Positions 6,542-17,887 of a stretch of 41,593 bases of DNA are shown here, one piece after another. The position numbers were made by a program, and so were the translations under genes. The number at the start of each line of letters is the position of its first letter. Positions within the stretch are counted from its first letter, which is position 1. The DNA is from an uncultured Mediterraneibacter sp. (GTDB lineage Bacteria > Bacillota > Clostridia > Lachnospirales > Lachnospiraceae): the NCBI GenBank assembly GCA_944381935.1, contig CALWMN010000022.1, positions 1 through 41,593 on the forward strand, given 5' to 3'. The notes under the pieces were generated by a model. The model ran no database searches. It was not told the DNA's origin and saw only the letters and a list, made by a program, of their open reading frames with translations.

Positions 6542-7689
6542 GGAAAGAGAAAATGAAAAAAGGAATAGGGCAGGAAGGGATGAAACAGACTGTTAATCAG
6601 GCGGCAGAACTGCAATATGAATCCTGGCTGGCAGGCCTTAATCTTCCTGCGCGAAAAAAATATATCCTCAGGGAGCATATGGGAACGGGAAAGGCGCTCT
6701 ATTATATAGAAGAAAAAGAAATTTCTCATCTTAAGTTCTTAACAGAGCGGGAGCAAAATACAATTAGGCAGGCACAGAAGGATCAGTCTCTGGCAGAAAA
6801 ATATGGCGTACTTTGCGAGAAAGGAATCCGCTTCATTCCATACTTTTCAGAGGAATACCCGAAAAAGCTTCTGGAGATACCGGATTTTCCGTATGCACTC
6901 TATGTGAAGGGAAGCCTTCCGGACAGGCGGAGGAAGAAGGCTGCTATTGTCGGGGCGAGAAGATGCTCCCCCTACGGTGAAAAATATGCGGAAGAATTTG
7001 GCAGGATGCTGGCAGAAGCCGGTGTTGAGATTATCAGCGGCATGGCAAGAGGCGTCGACGGCATGGGTCAGCGGGGCGCACTGCTGGGCAGAGGAAAAAC
7101 GTTTGCAGTTCTAGGGTGCGGCGTTGATATCTGTTATCCCAGGGACCATATTGGGCTCTACATGGATATTCTGGAGCGGGGAGGAGGTATCCTGTCAGAG
7201 TATCCGCCGGGAACGCCTCCTCTTTCCCGGAACTTCCCTCCCCGTAACAGGATTATCAGCGGCATATCAGATGCAGTGCTTATCATTGAAGCGAGAGTAA
7301 GAAGCGGCTCCCTGATCACGGCGGATCTTGCGCTGGACCAGGGGAGGGATGTATATGCTCTGCCCGGACCGGTGAACAGCGAACTGAGCTACGGGTGCAA
7401 CAGGCTGATCCAGCAGGGCGCAGGGATCCTGATGAACCCTCAAAGCCTGCTGCAGGAGTGGAATATTCCATTGAATGGGCGGACTGAAAAAGAAGACAAA
7501 AATAAAAAAGTGCTTGAAACAACAGAAAATTTGGTGTATAGTTGTCTCGGTTTGTATCCAAAGAAAGCCGGTCAGCTTGTGCAGGAAACAGGGCTGGATA
7601 TAAAAGAAGTCATGAATATCCTGGTTTCTTTGGAATTGCATGGATACGTACGAGAAATCTCTAAAAACAATTATGTAAAATCGGAATAG
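6538..7689 (+). CDS. dprA: DNA-processing protein DprA (Smf)
   Basis: A 383-residue protein that loads RecA onto incoming single-stranded DNA during transformation. A helical N-terminal region (1 to about 90) is followed by the DprA Rossmann fold. AIVGARRCSPYGEKYA begins at residue 135, then come SGMARGVDG, VLGCGVDICYP, NFPPRNRIISGIS and SGSLITADLALDQGR, all hallmarks of the family. The last 60 residues are the winged-helix DprA C-terminal domain. The start is the ATG at 6538, which overlaps the comM stop and has GGGAAGG nine bases upstream; an in-frame ATG at 6520 lies inside comM without a site. topA follows 32 bp downstream, probably in the same transcript. Confidence 0.95.
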   Translation: MRKEKMKKGIGQEGMKQTVNQAAELQYESWLAGLNLPARKKYILREHMGTGKALYYIEEKEISHLKFLTEREQNTIRQAQKDQSLAEKYGVLCEKGIRFIPYFSEEYPKKLLEIPDFPYALYVKGSLPDRRRKKAAIVGARRCSPYGEKYAEEFGRMLAEAGVEIISGMARGVDGMGQRGALLGRGKTFAVLGCGVDICYPRDHIGLYMDILERGGGILSEYPPGTPPLSRNFPPRNRIISGISDAVLIIEARVRSGSLITADLALDQGRDVYALPGPVNSELSYGCNRLIQQGAGILMNPQSLLQEWNIPLNGRTEKEDKNKKVLETTENLVYSCLGLYPKKAGQLVQETGLDIKEVMNILVSLELHGYVREISKNNYVKSE

Positions 7690-7721
7690 AAGGCTACCGT
7701 CAGACGGAGGAATCAGATCTT

Positions 7722-9815
7722 ATGGCACATTATCTTGTTATTGTGGAGTCGCCGGCAAAGGTGAAGACAATTAAAAAATTTCTTGGGAGCAATTATACGG
7801 TTGCGGCATCTCAGGGACATGTTCGCGACCTTCCGAAAAGCCAGCTTGGAATAGACATTGAGCATGACTATGAACCGAAATATATTACGATACGGGGAAA
7901 AGGGAGTATCCTGGCTGATCTCAGAAAAGAAGTGAAGAAATCAGACAAAGTATATCTGGCGACCGACCCTGACCGTGAGGGTGAGGCGATATCCTGGCAT
8001 CTTGCGGCAGCGCTTAAGCTGGATGACAAGAAGATGCGCCGCATCACCTTTAATGAGATTACAAAGACCGCGGTGAAGGCATCCTTAAAGGCCCCCCGTG
8101 ATATTGATATGAATCTGGTGGACGCGCAGCAGGCAAGGCGTGTGCTCGACCGAATGGTCGGATACAGGATCAGTCCGCTCCTCTGGGCAAAGGTAAAGAG
8201 AGGCTTAAGCGCAGGCAGGGTCCAGTCTGTGGCCCTCAGGCTTGTTGCGGACAGAGAAGATGAGATCAATGCGTTTATACCGGAAGAGTACTGGACGCTG
8301 GACGCAGTATTGAAGATCAAAGGGGAGAAACGCCCCCTGACGGCAAAGTTCTACGGAACAGAGAAAAAGAAGGTCGCAATCCACAGCAGGGAAGAGCTGG
8401 ACGAGATTCTGGCAGCGGTAGAAAATGCGGAGTTTACCATCACAGATATCAAAAAGAGTGAGAGAATACGAAAAGCCCCTCTGCCCTTTACCACCAGTAC
8501 GCTTCAGCAGGAAGCGGCAAAAGCATTGAATTTCGGCACCCAGAAGACTATGAGGATTGCCCAGCAGCTCTACGAAGGAGTCGATATTAAAGGAAACGGC
8601 ACTGTCGGCGTCATCACGTATCTGCGTACAGATTCTACCAGAATATCAGATGAGGCGGATGCGTCCGCACGCGAATATATCAGCTCGGTGTACGGGAAGG
8701 AATATGCCGCGGGGAAGAGCGCGCAGAAAAGCGGAAACAAAAAAATTCAGGATGCGCATGAAGCGATCCGCCCGACAGACATCACCAGGACTCCGGCGGC
8801 TTTAAAGGATTCACTGTCGAGGGATCAGTTCAGGCTGTATCAGCTTATCTGGAAACGGTTTGTGGCAAGCCGGATGCAGCCGGCACGGTATGAGACAACT
8901 TCGGTGAAGATCAAAGCGGCAGAGTATTTCTTTACAGTTTCTACAACAAAGACAATTTTTGATGGGTTCCGCTCTGTGTATACGGAGGCGGATGAGGAAA
9001 AAGAAGAGAGCAATGTGCTCGTAGGGAGCCTTAGCCCGGATTCCGTGCTCACAAGAGAAAAGTTTAACACGGATCAGCATTTCACACAGCCGCCGGCGCA
9101 TTATACGGAGGCTGCCCTGGTTAAGACACTGGAAGAGCTGGGGATCGGGCGTCCCAGCACGTATGCCCCGACGATCTCCATCATCCTGGGCAGAAGATAT
9201 GTGACCAAAGAGGCTAAAAATCTGTATATCACGGAGATCGGAGAAGTCGTGAACAATATGATGAAGCAGTGTTTTCCGAGCATTGTGGATGTCAATTTTA
9301 CAGCTAACATGGAAGGTCTTCTTGATATGGTGGAAGAGGGGAAGGTCCCCTGGAAAGAAGTGATCCGCAATTTCTATCCCGATCTCGACGCAGCGGTGAA
9401 AAAAGCGGAAAAAGAGCTTGAGACGGTGAAGATAGAGGATGAGGTCACGGATGTCATCTGTGAAGAATGTGGGCGCAATATGGTGATCAAATACGGCCCC
9501 CACGGGAAGTTTCTTGCATGCCCGGGGTTCCCGGAGTGCAGGAATACAAAGCCTTATTTGGAAAAGATCGGCGTATCATGCCCGCTGTGCGGGAAAGATA
9601 TCGTGATCCGAAAGACAAAGAAAGGAAGGAAATACTACGGGTGCGAGAATAATCCCGAGTGCGAGTTCATGTCATGGCAGAAGCCGTCGAAAGAAAAGTG
9701 CCCGGAGTGCGGAGGATACATGGTAGAAAAGGGAAACAGGCTCGTATGCGCAGATGAAAAGTGCGGATATGTGACTACTCTGCACCATGATAAAAAAGAG
9801 GAAAAAAAGAATTAG
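7722..9815 (+). CDS. topA: DNA topoisomerase I
   Basis: A 697-residue type IA topoisomerase that relaxes negative supercoils. The Toprim domain opens with YLVIVESPAKVKTIKKFLG and includes the DPDREGEAI acidic motif. The active-site tyrosine is Tyr300 in TYLRTDSTR. The C-terminal part has three four-Cys zinc ribbons (about residues 580-690), beginning CEECGRNM, CPLCGKDI and CPECGGYM, as is usual for the Firmicutes enzyme. The start has GGAGG about ten bases upstream. It is the third gene of the comM-dprA-topA run, an order shared with many Firmicutes, where codY follows. Confidence 0.97.
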   Translation: MAHYLVIVESPAKVKTIKKFLGSNYTVAASQGHVRDLPKSQLGIDIEHDYEPKYITIRGKGSILADLRKEVKKSDKVYLATDPDREGEAISWHLAAALKLDDKKMRRITFNEITKTAVKASLKAPRDIDMNLVDAQQARRVLDRMVGYRISPLLWAKVKRGLSAGRVQSVALRLVADREDEINAFIPEEYWTLDAVLKIKGEKRPLTAKFYGTEKKKVAIHSREELDEILAAVENAEFTITDIKKSERIRKAPLPFTTSTLQQEAAKALNFGTQKTMRIAQQLYEGVDIKGNGTVGVITYLRTDSTRISDEADASAREYISSVYGKEYAAGKSAQKSGNKKIQDAHEAIRPTDITRTPAALKDSLSRDQFRLYQLIWKRFVASRMQPARYETTSVKIKAAEYFFTVSTTKTIFDGFRSVYTEADEEKEESNVLVGSLSPDSVLTREKFNTDQHFTQPPAHYTEAALVKTLEELGIGRPSTYAPTISIILGRRYVTKEAKNLYITEIGEVVNNMMKQCFPSIVDVNFTANMEGLLDMVEEGKVPWKEVIRNFYPDLDAAVKKAEKELETVKIEDEVTDVICEECGRNMVIKYGPHGKFLACPGFPECRNTKPYLEKIGVSCPLCGKDIVIRKTKKGRKYYGCENNPECEFMSWQKPSKEKCPECGGYMVEKGNRLVCADEKCGYVTTLHHDKKEEKKN

Positions 9816-9823
9816 AAATCGCA

Positions 9824-9867
9824 TTGATATTTTGCAAATTGTATGATAATATAGTCTTGTCTATATT
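9824..9867 (+). promoter_or_regulatory. codY promoter with overlapping inverted repeat
   Basis: TTGATA (9824-9829), a 17-bp spacer and TAATAT (9847-9852). The inverted repeat AATATAG (9848-9854) / CTATATT (9861-9867) covers the -10 and start point and may be an operator. It does not match the CodY box. Confidence 0.6.
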
Positions 9868-9909
9868 ATTAGTGTGATTTGTATATACAATTATTGGGGC
9901 ATATGACTG

Positions 9910-9939
9910 CAGTCCACCTCTGTACAGAAGAGCGGACTG
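9910..9939 (+). promoter_or_regulatory. Hairpin in the codY leader
   Basis: CAGTCC (9910-9915) pairs with GGACTG (9934-9939), with CTCT/AGAG inside. It ends 23 bases before the codY ribosome binding site and has no T tract, so it is a leader structure, not a terminator. Confidence 0.4.
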
Positions 9940-9972
9940 TAATGTCATGTGGAATAAAATTCGGAGGAAATG

Positions 9973-10752
9973 ATGAGCGTACAACTATTGGATAAAACCA
10001 GAAAAATCAATAAGCTGCTTCACAACAATAATTCAAGCAAAGTAGTGTTCAATGATATCTGTGCCGTCCTTACGGAGATCCTGGATTCTAATGTGCTTGT
10101 GGTCAGCAAAAAGGGGAAAATCCTCGGGGTCAGCAAGTGCAGCAGGGTAAAGGAGATCAATGAATTGATCACAGAAGCGGTTGGCTCTCATATTGACAGT
10201 ATGCTGAATGAACGGCTTTTAAGTATTCTGTCGACGAAGGAAAATGTCAATCTTGAGACGCTTGGCTTTTCTCCGGAAGCGGTGGCAGGCTGCCAGGCAA
10301 TCGTTACGCCCATTGACATAGCAGGGGAGCGGCTTGGCACGCTGTTTATCTATAAGCAGGATTCTACTTATTCGATCGATGATATTATTCTCAGTGAATA
10401 CGGCACTGCAGTGGTCGGTCTGGAGATGCTCCGTTCCGTAAATGAAGAGAGCGCTGAGGAGACAAGGAAGGAGCATATTGTCCAGTCCGCGATCAGCACT
10501 CTGTCATTTTCTGAGCTGGAGGCCATCATACATATCTTCGATGAGCTTGACGGGACGGAGGGGATCCTTGTCGCCAGCAAGGTTGCGGACCGGGTCGGGA
10601 TAACCCGTTCTGTGATCGTCAATGCGCTGCGGAAGTTTGAGAGCGCGGGGGTCATCGAATCCCGTTCCTCAGGCATGAAGGGGACCTATATCAAAGTTTT
10701 GAACGACTATGTGTTCACGGAGCTTGAGCGCATTAAAAAAGAGAGGATGTAG
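9973..10752 (+). CDS. codY: GTP/branched-chain amino acid-sensing repressor CodY
   Basis: A 259-residue protein, the standard CodY length. The N-terminal GAF domain (about 1-155) binds isoleucine and valine; the C-terminal winged helix (about 200-259) carries VADRVGITRSVIVNALRKFE and SGMKGTYIKVLNDYV, nearly identical to B. subtilis CodY. CodY represses nitrogen and amino acid metabolism, and other adaptive genes, when GTP and branched-chain amino acids are plentiful. Two ATGs are adjacent; the second (9973) has better spacing from GGAGG and gives the family N-terminus (SVQLLDKTRKIN). It follows topA but has its own promoter. Candidate targets in this window are the CodY-box-like sites upstream of gltB (32075-32130). 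Confidence 0.97.
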   Translation: MSVQLLDKTRKINKLLHNNNSSKVVFNDICAVLTEILDSNVLVVSKKGKILGVSKCSRVKEINELITEAVGSHIDSMLNERLLSILSTKENVNLETLGFSPEAVAGCQAIVTPIDIAGERLGTLFIYKQDSTYSIDDIILSEYGTAVVGLEMLRSVNEESAEETRKEHIVQSAISTLSFSELEAIIHIFDELDGTEGILVASKVADRVGITRSVIVNALRKFESAGVIESRSSGMKGTYIKVLNDYVFTELERIKKERM

Positions 10753-10766
10753 CAGGAGGAAATGTC

Positions 10767-11093
10767 ATGTACGAGGGAAATCCTGTTGACCTGCAGATGG
10801 GAAAGGTAATATCGGCAGATGGGATATTTGACGATTCCACAAGAAGGTGCCGGGTATATAAGTATGATCTTGAGGAGGATTATATCTATCTGGAACTGAA
10901 AGAAGATAACCTGACGGCAATATCTCTGGACGCAAAATACAGATGTTATATATCCACCAGGACAGAACTGCTTTACTGTACGGGCGTGGTGAAGGAGAGA
11001 TATCGTTCGGAGGATAAGAGCATTATCCGGTTCCGGATTGAGAATGGATTTTATAATGCGAATGAAGGTCAGAATGTGATGAAAAGAGCATGA
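10767..11093 (+). CDS. Conserved small protein of unknown function downstream of codY
   Basis: A 108-residue soluble protein with no signal peptide or membrane segment. It is mainly predicted beta strand (RCRVYKYDLEEDYIYLELKE, YRCYISTRTELLYCTGVV, SIIRFRIENGFY), which is reminiscent of the small beta-barrels of PilZ or YcgR N-terminal domains, but I see no RxxxR or D/NxSxxG motif, so no cyclic-di-GMP role is claimed. AGGAGG precedes the ATG with normal spacing. It starts 14 bases after the codY stop and ends in a terminator, so it is most likely co-transcribed with codY. Confidence 0.7.
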   Translation: MYEGNPVDLQMGKVISADGIFDDSTRRCRVYKYDLEEDYIYLELKEDNLTAISLDAKYRCYISTRTELLYCTGVVKERYRSEDKSIIRFRIENGFYNANEGQNVMKRA

Positions 11094-11101
11094 GGACAGT
11101 A

Positions 11102-11140
11102 AAAACGGGTTTTCACTGTATGTGATGACCCGTTTTGCTA
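11102..11140 (+). terminator. Terminator of the codY operon
   Basis: AAAACGGGT (11102-11110) pairs with ACCCGTTTT (11128-11136); TCAC/GTGA extends the stem inward. Confidence 0.8.
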
Positions 11141-11175
11141 TATTATATAATTATATAAAAAAAGTTTAAACAGTG

Positions 11176-11204
11176 TTGACAAATATCAGCAGGAGTGCTA
11201 TTTT
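11176..11204 (+). promoter_or_regulatory. Sigma-A promoter of groES-groEL
   Basis: TTGACA (11176-11181), 17-bp spacer, TATTTT (11199-11204). GAGTGCTA at 11193-11200, overlapping the -10, repeats the right arm of the CIRCE element downstream. Confidence 0.75.
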
Positions 11205-11216
11205 ATATTCATGAGG

Positions 11217-11243
11217 TTAGCACTCGACTTAAATGAGTGCTAA
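11217..11243 (+). promoter_or_regulatory. CIRCE operator (HrcA binding site)
   Basis: TTAGCACTC (11217-11225), nine bases, GAGTGCTAA (11235-11243): an exact match to the CIRCE consensus, directly after the groES promoter. HrcA represses from it and is inactivated by heat stress. Confidence 0.97.
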
Positions 11244-11269
11244 TAAACAAAGGTCAAGGAGGAATTACA

Positions 11270-11557
11270 ATGAAGTTAGTACCATTGGGTGACAAAATTG
11301 TTTTAAAACAGTTAGAAGCAGAAGAGACAACAAAATCCGGTATTGTTTTAACGGGACAGGCGAAAGAGAAACCGCAGGAGGCAGAAGTGATTGCCGTGGG
11401 ACCCGGCGGAAATATAGATGGCAAGGAAGTTGTCATGCAGGTGAAAGAGGGGCAGAAAGTAATCTATTCCAAATATGCGGGAACAGATGTGGAGCTAGAC
11501 GGAGAAGAGTATATCATTGTAAAACAGAGTGATATTCTCGCAATCGTTGCTGACTGA
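11270..11557 (+). CDS. groES: Co-chaperonin GroES
   Basis: A 95-residue protein, normal for GroES. MKLVPLGDKIVLKQLEAEET and the terminal VKQSDILAIV are family signatures, and the mobile loop (around TTKSGIVLTG) that contacts GroEL is present. It forms the heptameric lid of the GroEL folding chamber. The start at 11270 has AAGGAGG eight bases upstream; the open frame upstream is inside the CIRCE leader. groEL starts 65 bp downstream in the same HrcA-controlled operon. Confidence 0.97.
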   Translation: MKLVPLGDKIVLKQLEAEETTKSGIVLTGQAKEKPQEAEVIAVGPGGNIDGKEVVMQVKEGQKVIYSKYAGTDVELDGEEYIIVKQSDILAIVAD

Positions 11558-11574
11558 TCCACTTAAGTGCATGA

Positions 11575-13248
<1,674 letters not shown>

Positions 13249-13282
13249 TTCCCCATACCGGAACGAAAGGCAAAGGATTCAG

Positions 13283-13322
13283 ACCCGGGTAAGAATTTGA
13301 ATGGTTCTTATCCGGGTTTTCT
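13283..13322 (+). terminator. Terminator of groESL
   Basis: ACCCGG-G-TAAGAA (13283-13295) pairs with TTCTTA-T-CCGGGT (13305-13317), followed by TTTTC. Confidence 0.85.
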
Positions 13323-13341
13323 GCGATTGCGGAAAGAACTC

Positions 13342-13370
13342 TTGACATCTGTTGTGAATTTTTGTAGTAT
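13342..13370 (+). promoter_or_regulatory. Sigma-A promoter of guaB
   Basis: TTGACA (13342-13347), 17-bp spacer, TAGTAT (13365-13370). The leader is only about 45 bases, too short for a purine or PRPP riboswitch. Confidence 0.75.
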
Positions 13371-13387
13371 ATCAGATAATATCATAA

Positions 13388-14875
<1,488 letters not shown>

Positions 14876-14895
14876 AGAAGAGGAAAGCATGCCAG

Positions 14896-14944
14896 AAGGC
14901 GCTGCAAACCGGTATTTTACATGCCGGCATGCAGTGCCTTTTAT
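14896..14944 (+). terminator. Terminator of guaB
   Basis: AAGGCGCTGCA (14896-14906) pairs with TGCAGTGCCTT (14930-14940), followed by TTTT. GCATGCC (14887-14893) can pair alternatively with GGCATGC (14925-14931). Confidence 0.75.
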
Positions 14945-15024
14945 AAATTCATAAGAAAATTTTCACAAACCGTTATAAAATATGTGCTATCATTATGTCA
15001 GTGTTGAAAAAGCGGGGGATACAA

Positions 15025-15705
15025 ATGACATCGTCTAGAGGAACAAAGAGAAGAAAGAAAAGAAAGCTGAAGGATAAAAAATTGATGATATGTATCGGAC
15101 TGGTGATCCTCGTCGTTATAACAGTTGTGCTGGGAATTTACTCGTGCGTTTCAGGCAGAGGCAGGGCCCTCAATGTAGATGCCTCAGAGCCGGAAATAGA
15201 CGTGCAGCTTCTGGACGTCAACTCATATTCCAGACCAGGGATCGAGACAAATACAATCACGGGCATTGTAATCCATTACACAGCAAATCCCGGAAGCACG
15301 GCGCAGGATAACAGGGATTACTTTAACGGGCTGCAGTACAGCCATGCCACGGAGGCGAGCAGTAATTTTGTTATTGGACTGGAGGGGGAGATCATACAGT
15401 GCGTCCCCACCTGGGAGGTTGCCTACGCATCGAACGACAGGAATATGGACACAGTATCCATAGAGTGCTGCCATCCGGACGGGAGCGGAGAATTTACGGA
15501 TGAGACATACAGGTCGCTGGTGCAGCTTACGGCGTGGCTCTGCATGAAGTTTGACCTGACGCAGGATGACGTGATTCGCCATTATGATATTACGGGAAAG
15601 ATATGCCCGAAGTATTTTGTCGATCACGAGGACGCATGGGATCAGTTCAAAGAAGACGTGAGGACGGCAATAGAAAAGACGATGGAAAAGGAAGAAAATC
15701 AATAG
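15025..15705 (+). CDS. Membrane-anchored N-acetylmuramoyl-L-alanine amidase (Amidase_2)
   Basis: A 226-residue protein. A very basic cytoplasmic N-terminus (about 20 residues) precedes one membrane segment (about 20-40), so the catalytic domain is outside the cell. The domain is of the Amidase_2/PGRP type that cleaves the bond between N-acetylmuramic acid and L-alanine in peptidoglycan. Zinc ligands would be His84 (GIVIHYTANPG), His186 (IRHYDITGK) and Cys194 (KICPKYF). A family motif that usually reads S-S-H-F is S-S-N-F here; that residue is not one of the zinc ligands I infer. The ATG at 15025 has GCGGGGGA upstream; an in-frame ATG at 14995 has none and lies near the probable -10. It may act in cell separation or spore germination, but its role is not visible. 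Confidence 0.85.
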   Translation: MTSSRGTKRRKKRKLKDKKLMICIGLVILVVITVVLGIYSCVSGRGRALNVDASEPEIDVQLLDVNSYSRPGIETNTITGIVIHYTANPGSTAQDNRDYFNGLQYSHATEASSNFVIGLEGEIIQCVPTWEVAYASNDRNMDTVSIECCHPDGSGEFTDETYRSLVQLTAWLCMKFDLTQDDVIRHYDITGKICPKYFVDHEDAWDQFKEDVRTAIEKTMEKEENQ

Positions 15706-15752
15706 AAAATATGGCAGTTAACCGGGGATCTTCCCTTTCCTGTAATCCGTTC

Positions 15753-15781
15753 TTGCTATCATTTGGGAAAGTTGTTATAAT
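15753..15781 (+). promoter_or_regulatory. Promoter of the chorismate mutase-shikimate kinase gene
   Basis: TTGCTA (15753-15758), 17-bp spacer, TATAAT (15776-15781). Confidence 0.65.
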
Positions 15782-15861
15782 AAAACGGTTATAGGTTCTG
15801 CATGGATATGCAGATCGGTTTCTGGCCATTCAGGAAAGAGCGGAAAATATGGAGGAGAAAG

Positions 15862-16647
15862 ATGAACGATTTGGAAATGTACCGTGAGCAGCTTGCGATC
15901 TGCGATGACAAGCTGATCGACGTTCTTGTGGAGAGGAATGCGATCATTGAAAAGATCATGGCATACAAGGAAAAGTACGGGATGCCGATCCTTCAGCCGG
16001 CGCAGGAAGCGAAGCAGGAGCGCAGGCTGGCTGAGAAGCTCAAAGAGAACAAATACAAGGATGAGATCCATGATGTGTTTCAATGTATCTTGAAAAACAG
16101 CAAACGCATCCAGGCAAGGAATCTCTTCCCGTATAATATTGTGCTCATCGGTTTTATGGGAGCGGGAAAGTCGACAATATCGGATTATCTGAGTACCATG
16201 TTTGACATGAAGCTCGTGGAGATGGATCAGGTGATTGCCGAGCGTGAGGAGATGAGTATCCCTGATATATTTGCCACCTACGGGGAAGAATATTTCCGGG
16301 ACTTGGAGACACAGCTGCTTCGGGAGCTGCAGGAAAAGAAGCACTATGTGATCTCCTGCGGCGGCGGCGTGGCGCTCAGAGAAGAAAATGTTGTTGAGAT
16401 GAAAAAGAACGGGCGGGTTGTCCTTCTGACAGCGAGTCCCTCCACGATCTATGAAAGGGTGAAGGACAGCAACGACAGACCTCTTTTGAAGGAGAATAAC
16501 AGCGTGGAATCCATTTCCAGGCTGATGGAGAAACGCCGCGAAAAATACGAGGCGGCTGCGGATGTTGTGATACAGACTGACCATAAGACGATCCTTCAGA
16601 TAAGCGAGGAACTGATTTCAAAGTTGATGGAGCTGGATGCAAAATAA
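15862..16647 (+). CDS. Bifunctional chorismate mutase / shikimate kinase
   Basis: A 261-residue fusion. Residues 1 to about 85 are an AroQ-type all-helical chorismate mutase: MNDLEMYREQLAICDDKLID, then LVERNAIIEKIMAYKEKYG, matching the first long helix with its Arg, and further helices. From about residue 92 a complete shikimate kinase follows: P-loop GFMGAGKST (97-105), the substrate-binding E-M-D-Q, CGGGVALREEN, and NDRPLL in the lid. Shikimate kinase and chorismate mutase catalyse the fifth step of the shikimate pathway and the first step toward Phe/Tyr. The ATG at 15862 has GGAGGAGAAAG just upstream; in-frame codons before it are in the leader. The stop overlaps the next start (TAATG), so it is coupled to the YqeG gene. 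Confidence 0.88.
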   Translation: MNDLEMYREQLAICDDKLIDVLVERNAIIEKIMAYKEKYGMPILQPAQEAKQERRLAEKLKENKYKDEIHDVFQCILKNSKRIQARNLFPYNIVLIGFMGAGKSTISDYLSTMFDMKLVEMDQVIAEREEMSIPDIFATYGEEYFRDLETQLLRELQEKKHYVISCGGGVALREENVVEMKKNGRVVLLTASPSTIYERVKDSNDRPLLKENNSVESISRLMEKRREKYEAAADVVIQTDHKTILQISEELISKLMELDAK

Positions 16648-17174
16648 TGTTTGAAAGATTTTTTCCGGATGAATATGTGGCGTCCACATATGTCATCCCG
16701 TTTGAGAAACTGTATGAGGACGGATACAGGGGTGTGATCTTTGATATAGACAATACGCTTGTGCCCCACGGAGCGCCGGCAGACGACCGCGCAAGAAAGC
16801 TGTTTAAAAGACTGGATAGGATCGGATTTGCATCCTGCCTTCTGTCGAACAATCAGGAACCGAGGGTGAAAATGTTTAACAGGGATATCGGAACACAGTA
16901 TATTTTTAATGCCCACAAGCCATCGGTAAAGAACTATGTGCGCGCTATGGAGCTTATGGGTACGAAACGGGAGAACACGCTGTTTGTGGGAGATCAGCTC
17001 TTCACTGACGTCTGGGGTGCAAAGAGGGCGGGTATTCGGAATATTCTGGTGAAGCCGATTCACCCCAGAGAAGAGATCCAGATTGTTCTCAAGCGATTCC
17101 TGGAGAAGATCGTTCTCCATTTCTATAGGAAAGAACGGGAAAAAAACATTGAAAAAAGTAGAAATCTATTATAG
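16647..17174 (+). CDS. YqeG-family HAD (IIIA) phosphatase
   Basis: A 175-residue HAD hydrolase. The nucleophile motif is FDIDNTLV, with Asp33 and Asp35. Motif II is around LLSNNQE, and motif IV is GDQLFTDVWGAKRAG. The closest family I recognise is YqeG of B. subtilis (subfamily IIIA), whose physiological substrate is not well established. The ATG shares a base with the upstream stop codon (TAATG), so it is translationally coupled to the chorismate mutase-shikimate kinase gene. Its last codons contain the efp promoter. Confidence 0.88.
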   Translation: MFERFFPDEYVASTYVIPFEKLYEDGYRGVIFDIDNTLVPHGAPADDRARKLFKRLDRIGFASCLLSNNQEPRVKMFNRDIGTQYIFNAHKPSVKNYVRAMELMGTKRENTLFVGDQLFTDVWGAKRAGIRNILVKPIHPREEIQIVLKRFLEKIVLHFYRKEREKNIEKSRNLL

Positions 17175-17177
17175 AAT
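17149..17177 (+). promoter_or_regulatory. Promoter of efp
   Basis: TTGAAA (17149-17154), 17-bp spacer, TAGAAT (17172-17177); it overlaps the end of the YqeG gene. Confidence 0.55.
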
Positions 17178-17226
17178 GGTATGAAGATAGTGCCTGTTAG
17201 GATGCACGATTGAAGGAGGAAGATAA

Positions 17227-17784
17227 ATGGTCGCAGCAGGAGATTTTAAAAATGGAATTACCGTAGAGATTGACGGAAATATTTACCAGATTCTGGAATT
17301 TCAGCATGTAAAACCTGGAAAAGGAGCGGCGTTCGTAAGAACTAAATTAAAAAATATTATCAGCGGCGGGGTTGTGGAGAAGACATTCAGGCCGACTGAG
17401 AAATTCCCGAAAGCCCATATCGACAGGAAGGATATGCAGTATCTCTACAGGGATGGAGACCTGTATAATTTCATGGATGTTGAGACATATGACCAGATCG
17501 CATTAAATGCGGATGTAGTGGGGGATGCCCTGAAATTTGTGAAAGAGAATGAGACTGTCAAGGTATGTTCCCATAATGGAAATGTATTCTCTGTGGAACC
17601 GCCTCTTTTTGTCGAACTTGCCATCACAGAGACAGAGCCGGGATTCAAGGGAGACACAGCGCAGGGTGCGACAAAACCGGCTGTTGTCGAGACGGGTGCG
17701 ACAGTTATGGTGCCGTTATTTGTCGAAGTTGGCGATGTGCTTAAGATCGATACCCGCACAGGAGAGTATCTTTCAAGAGTATAA
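17227..17784 (+). CDS. efp: Translation elongation factor P
   Basis: A 185-residue protein of normal EF-P length with the three beta-barrel domains. It rescues ribosomes stalled at polyproline. The tip of domain I reads [14 protein letters not shown], so the residue normally modified or inserted near the peptidyl-transferase centre is Lys32. The C-terminal signature [13 protein letters not shown] is intact. AAGGAGGAAGATAA precedes the ATG. It has a promoter at 17149 and a terminator at 17829. Confidence 0.97.
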   Translation: MVAAGDFKNGITVEIDGNIYQILEFQHVKPGKGAAFVRTKLKNIISGGVVEKTFRPTEKFPKAHIDRKDMQYLYRDGDLYNFMDVETYDQIALNADVVGDALKFVKENETVKVCSHNGNVFSVEPPLFVELAITETEPGFKGDTAQGATKPAVVETGATVMVPLFVEVGDVLKIDTRTGEYLSRV

Positions 17785-17828
17785 TTCTGATAATACCGTC
17801 TGCCACAGCGGACAGGCTATTCCCCTGT

Positions 17829-17863
17829 ACCTGCATTTTCGGATGCGGGTGCAGGTTTTTTGT
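17829..17863 (+). terminator. Terminator of efp
   Basis: ACCTGCA (17829-17835) pairs with TGCAGGT (17850-17856), followed by TTTTTGTTTT. Confidence 0.85.
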
Positions 17864-17887
17864 TTTATGGCTGTCCGAAATTTTTTC

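Noticed and set aside
14955-14969. CodY box near the amidase promoter (AATTTTCACAAACCG)
   Set aside because: Only the left half matches (about 11 of 15), with no symmetry, so it is probably chance in AT-rich DNA.
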